Shown here: positions 52,964-55,595 of the stretch, in pieces
How positions within the stretch are numbered: position 1 is the stretch's first letter
Layout of the letters: each line of letters opens with the position of its first letter
NCBI GenBank assembly: GCA_944380885.1
Contig: CALWIZ010000012.1
Location: 1 to 55,595 of the forward strand
Direction of reading: 5' to 3'
Source of the DNA: an uncultured Clostridia bacterium
GTDB lineage: Bacteria > Bacillota > Clostridia > Oscillospirales > Acutalibacteraceae
Length of the DNA: 55,595 bases
Made by a program: the position numbers and the translations under genes
The notes under the pieces: generated by a model
The model's input: the letters and a program-made list of their open reading frames with translations, nothing else
Database searches by the model: none
What the model was told of the DNA's origin: nothing

Positions 52964-53632
52964 ATGAAAGTGACATGGATAGGCCAAAGCGGATATATTC
53001 TGAAATCCGGCAGTTCCGAAATAATACTTGACCCATATCTTTCCGACGCGGTCAATATACTTGAAAACCGTCCGAGGCTCGTAAGCGCTCCTGTAAAACC
53101 CGAAAGCATACGCGCGGACGCAGTCATATGCACACACAACCATATCGACCACCTTGACACATACTCCGCGGCGCTTATGCCTGAAAACACACATTTCATC
53201 ACAACTTCCGAAGGCAAAGACGCGCTATATTCTGTCGGCAGGAAAAATGTTTCAGTGCTTTCAGAAGGTGACAGCATTGCTGTTGGTAATTTTGAAATTA
53301 CAGCCGTATATGCGAAACATACCGTCGAAGCATTCGGAGCGATAATACGGGCAGAAGGCAAAACCCTATATTTCAGCGGCGATACCCTTTTTGATAACCG
53401 TCTTTTTGAAATTTCCCGCTTTAAGCCTGATATTTCATTTATCTGCATAAACGGAAAGCTCGGGAATATGAACGTTAAGGAAGCTGTTATCACCGCCGGT
53501 GAAATAGGTGCGGCGATAAATATTCCCAATCACTACGGTATGTTCGCTTCAAACACCGAAGACCCGTATAAATTCTCCGATTTTGTAAAAGGCGGTACTG
53601 TACTTGAATTTAACCGTGAATACGATTTCTGA
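52964..53632 (+). CDS. MBL-fold metallo-hydrolase (UlaG/YtkL-like)
   Basis: A 222-residue beta-lactamase-fold hydrolase of the UlaG-like group. The metal motif is CTHNHIDHLD (HxHxDH) near residue 50, later ligands fall in YAKHTVEAFG and YFSGDTLFDN, and the final histidine is in IPNHYGMF. Function is probably hydrolysis of a phosphate ester or lactone; substrate unknown. It ends 4 bases before the convergent yolD gene, with no terminator between. Confidence 0.9.
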   Translation: MKVTWIGQSGYILKSGSSEIILDPYLSDAVNILENRPRLVSAPVKPESIRADAVICTHNHIDHLDTYSAALMPENTHFITTSEGKDALYSVGRKNVSVLSEGDSIAVGNFEITAVYAKHTVEAFGAIIRAEGKTLYFSGDTLFDNRLFEISRFKPDISFICINGKLGNMNVKEAVITAGEIGAAINIPNHYGMFASNTEDPYKFSDFVKGGTVLEFNREYDF

Positions 53633-53636
53633 TACG

Positions 53637-53972
53637 TCAGTTCTCCCTATTTGCTGTTACCGCCGAAATACGCGATAAAGAAAATTCACCGGCATCGAGA
53701 ATAAGTTCTCCGCCGCAGTTTATTCCGCGGAAAATACCCGTTATAAGCTCATAACCGCCGTCTCGGTAATATTTTATCGTGACGGCGGTTCCTTTTTGAA
53801 GTCCCCGCAAACAGCGGTCAAGCTCCTCTGCCGCGTCATCTGAAAGCTCCGCCTGAGGCTCATACTCACGCTCTTTTTCCGCCAGAGCCTCCTCAAGTCC
53901 CTTAAGCGCCGAAAACGGCGCAAACTGCTTGGCTCTCTGCACCCTGTTCATTCTTATCCTTTGCTTATTCAC
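53637..53972 (-). CDS. yolD: YolD-like protein
   Basis: A 111-residue protein of the YolD family, with the N-terminal NRVQRAKQFAPFSALKGLEEAL segment and a C-terminal beta-rich half (TVTIKYY-like AVTIKYYRDGGYELITGIF). YolD proteins are coded with UvrX/UmuC-type polymerases and may help them at the replication fork. The GTG start overlaps the polymerase stop region by 8 bases and uses a GGAGG inside the polymerase gene. Confidence 0.92.
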   Translation of the reverse strand: MNKQRIRMNRVQRAKQFAPFSALKGLEEALAEKEREYEPQAELSDDAAEELDRCLRGLQKGTAVTIKYYRDGGYELITGIFRGINCGGELILDAGEFSLSRISAVTANREN

Positions 53973-55230
53973 CGCTTTTGTGTCCTCCTATCTGCCGGTT
54001 TCGTTCTCTTGCGGTCGCCGCCTTTTCAAGGCTTATCGCTCTGAATACCGAGTTTTTACCGTATTTCTGCTTTATATCGACAACAGCCTTTTGCAGATTT
54101 TTCTCTTTGTCAGACGAAGCCGCGCTGTCAAAAATACTGTACTGCAAAGCCGTTTCAGGGGCGACGCGGTTAAAAGTTATACTTATTCTTTTTATAGTAA
54201 GCTGTCTGTCGGCAGTGCGCCTGTACAGCTTTACAGTCAAAGGTATTAAGAGATTTCCGTCACTGCTTTTTGTGTCAAGCCTTGCCGTCGCATGGGAATA
54301 TCCCGCACCGCATTTTCGGGAGTATCCTATATTAAGCGTTACCGAATCGGTAGCAAGACTCTTTGCCGCCATTTCAAGACAGAGAGCATCAGTCATTTCC
54401 TTGACTATAAGCTCCCCCTCCTCAAAATCATAGTCTCGCATAAGCACCTGTCCGCTTGTAAGGCAGTTTTCTTTGGGAAAATATGCCTTTATATCTGCAA
54501 TCGTTGCTGTTTCTTTTCCCCATGCGTGGTCTATCAGAAGCTCCGCGTCTATACCGAACCAGCGGTAAAGAGTCTCCTCGTCCGACCTTGCTATATCGCC
54601 CATAGTGAAAATGCCTCCGCGCGCGAGTTTTTCCGAAATTCCCCTTCCTATGCGCCAGAAATCCGTAAGCGGGCGGTGCTCCCACAATGTCTTTCGATAA
54701 GTTTCCTCATCGAGAAAGCCTATAAAATCATCGGAATGCTTGGCGGTTATATCAAGCGCGATTTTCGCGAGATAAAGGTTTGTGCCTATGCCGCACGCCG
54801 CCCTTATACCGGTTTTCTCGTATATTTCCCTCATAATGGTTTCGGCAAGCTGTCTCGCGTTCATTCTGTAAAGCTCAAGATAATGCGTCACATCAATAAA
54901 CGCCTCATCGATGGAATAAACGTGGATATCGTCCTTTGATATGAAGCTCAGGTACACGCCGTATATAACGGCGGAGTAATCTATATACTTTTTCATGCGC
55001 GGAGGCGCGGTTATATATTCTATTCCGGGCGGAATTTCAAAAATCCTGCACCGGTTTTTTACTCCGAGCGCTTTCATCGCCGGTGTTACCGCAAGGCATA
55101 TCGTCTTTTCTGTGCGTTCGGGGTCTGCCACTACAAGCTTTGCAGTCATCGGGTCAAGCCCTCGCTCCACGCACTCGACGCTCGCGTAAAAACTCTTAAG
55201 GTCACAGCATATATAAAAAGAACTGTTCAA
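53965..55230 (-). CDS. Y-family DNA polymerase (UvrX/UmuC-like)
   Basis: A 421-residue translesion polymerase. The catalytic acidic residues are in ICCDLKSFYASVE and VYSIDEAFIDVTHYL. Fingers and thumb follow with GIGTNLYLAKIALDITAKH and the helix-hairpin-helix region DFWRIGRGISEKLARGGIFTMGDIA. The little-finger domain is beta-rich. It lacks an evident C-terminal beta-clamp peptide of the QLxLF type. The start is TTG with GGAGG upstream. Expression is under a perfect LexA box, so it is an SOS gene, translated with yolD. Confidence 0.95.
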   Translation of the reverse strand: MNSSFYICCDLKSFYASVECVERGLDPMTAKLVVADPERTEKTICLAVTPAMKALGVKNRCRIFEIPPGIEYITAPPRMKKYIDYSAVIYGVYLSFISKDDIHVYSIDEAFIDVTHYLELYRMNARQLAETIMREIYEKTGIRAACGIGTNLYLAKIALDITAKHSDDFIGFLDEETYRKTLWEHRPLTDFWRIGRGISEKLARGGIFTMGDIARSDEETLYRWFGIDAELLIDHAWGKETATIADIKAYFPKENCLTSGQVLMRDYDFEEGELIVKEMTDALCLEMAAKSLATDSVTLNIGYSRKCGAGYSHATARLDTKSSDGNLLIPLTVKLYRRTADRQLTIKRISITFNRVAPETALQYSIFDSAASSDKEKNLQKAVVDIKQKYGKNSVFRAISLEKAATARERNRQIGGHKSGE

Positions 55231-55249
55231 AGCGGCACCTCCAAAAAAA

Positions 55250-55261
55250 GAACAAATGTTC
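55250..55261. promoter_or_regulatory. LexA (SOS) box
   Basis: GAACAAATGTTC matches the Gram-positive LexA consensus GAACNNNNGTTC exactly, with an added A/T pair outside. It sits immediately downstream of the -10. Confidence 0.93.
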
Positions 55262-55268
55262 TTTTAAT

Positions 55269-55297
55269 ATAGTACCACTCCGTGTCCGTTTTGTCAA
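55269..55297 (-). promoter_or_regulatory. Promoter of the polymerase-yolD operon
   Basis: On the minus strand TTGACA (55292-55297), 17 bases and TACTAT (55269-55274). The LexA box overlaps the expected transcription start. Confidence 0.8.
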
Positions 55298-55323
55298 TGC
55301 GATTACAAGAGGTAAAATTAGAC

Positions 55324-55355
55324 AGCGCCGTAATTCCGACCGGAATTACGGCGCT
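55324..55355. terminator. Hairpin next to repeat copy C
   Basis: AGCGCCGTAATTCC and GGAATTACGGCGCT (14-bp perfect stem, 4-base loop). No T-run follows on the plus strand: GCGCAGACTGTCG begins the repeat. This is the same arrangement as at copies A and B, but no second hairpin copy is seen before the contig ends. Confidence 0.65.
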
Positions 55356-55358
55356 GCG

Positions 55359-55487
55359 CAGACTGTCGATAAACCTCGAATTATTTTTTTCCGCGGCGAT
55401 GAGCCGCGTTTTGTTTTTTCGGCGACAGGTGCGTCGAAAAAACTCCTTATAAGCGGGTTTCCAAGGGCGCAGGGGTGGTATTGGCGG
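55359..55487. repeat. Dispersed hairpin-rich repeat, copy C (inverted, shortened)
   Basis: About 129 bases that match copy A in reverse complement, from CAGACTGTCGATAAACCTCG to GGTGGTATTGGCGG. The stem CGCGGC-gatga-GCCGCG is perfect. Relative to copy A, 19 bases are missing between two AAGCGG repeats, which removes one arm of the AAACCCGC stem. The far end of the repeat is absent or replaced. Confidence 0.8.
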
Positions 55488-55595
55488 AGCTTAACAAGCG
55501 ATTGCCGCCTGTGGCGGGATAAAAGAGCTTGTTATGGCGCCGCGGTCGAAAAAAATACGCGCTTAGGGCGTAAATTTTTTTCGGGTACCGCAAGA
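55488..55595. other. Structured sequence of unknown nature at the contig end
   Basis: AACAAGC/GCTTGTT (55493-55533) encloses CCGCC/GGCGG. Then GAAAAAAATACGC and GCGTAAATTTTTTTC (55548-55582) can pair with a small bulge. No gene is seen. It may be part of another repeat on which the assembly stopped. Confidence 0.4.

Overview
The window looks like a contig from a spore-forming Gram-positive of the Clostridia, probably a gut Oscillospirales/Ruminococcaceae-type bacterium. This rests on spoIIE and sleB, an EndoA-type MazF, a glgC/glgD pair, a YolD plus UvrX-type polymerase pair, canonical sigma-A promoters, good Shine-Dalgarno sites and frequent TTG/GTG starts. No rRNA is present, so a finer placement is inference. 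Both ends run into repeats: a set of small palindromes cuts off fruK at the left, and a copy of a dispersed intergenic repeat lies at the right. These are probably the reason the contig stops.

Layout. 1-473: truncated 1-phosphofructokinase behind a palindromic repeat. 525-878: orphan mazF. 1043-1319: copy A of the dispersed repeat. 1333-8514 (minus): glgB-glgC-glgD-glgA-uppP-yfcE, a glycogen synthesis operon with housekeeping genes behind a clear promoter. 8809-17676 (minus): a compact phage head and packaging cassette (small and large terminase, small membrane protein, scaffold-like protein, major capsid protein with an Ig-like tail, portal, adaptor, 675-residue putative neck protein). It runs with a 32-base gap into a lipoprotein glycoside-hydrolase-like gene. 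17811-20277: feoA-feoB plus a 47-residue FeoB-associated protein, with three GTTAG-type palindromes. 20478-24605: tspO, a processive family 2 glycosyltransferase and an ABC-F ATPase. 24796-25955: small HTH gene, repeat copy B and sleB. 26132-28441: spoIIE behind a Spo0A-style promoter. 28586-34864: gap, a degenerate kinase-like protein, a phosphatase/flavoprotein operon and rplM-rpsI. 35205-39582: a TetR operon and, divergently, a DUF2975/HTH/DUF4173 membrane operon. 39993-40076: tRNA-Leu(GAG). 40307-43434: lemA, a TPM-domain gene, a D,D-carboxypeptidase and an acetyltransferase. 43604-46135: FAD oxidoreductase and a diguanylate cyclase. 46440-50793: response regulator and sensor kinase separated by an inverted gene for a wall-facing membrane protein. 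51144-55230: K+/H+ antiporter, metallo-hydrolase, and an SOS-type polymerase/yolD operon with a perfect LexA box. 55324-55595: degenerate repeat copy C and further structured DNA.

Two items deserve attention most. First, the head-and-packaging cassette has intact motor motifs but no integrase, replication, tail or lysis genes. Second, there is a roughly 200-230 bp hairpin-rich repeat; at copies A and B the whole host terminator hairpin is present on both sides of it, and several stems show compensatory changes between copies.
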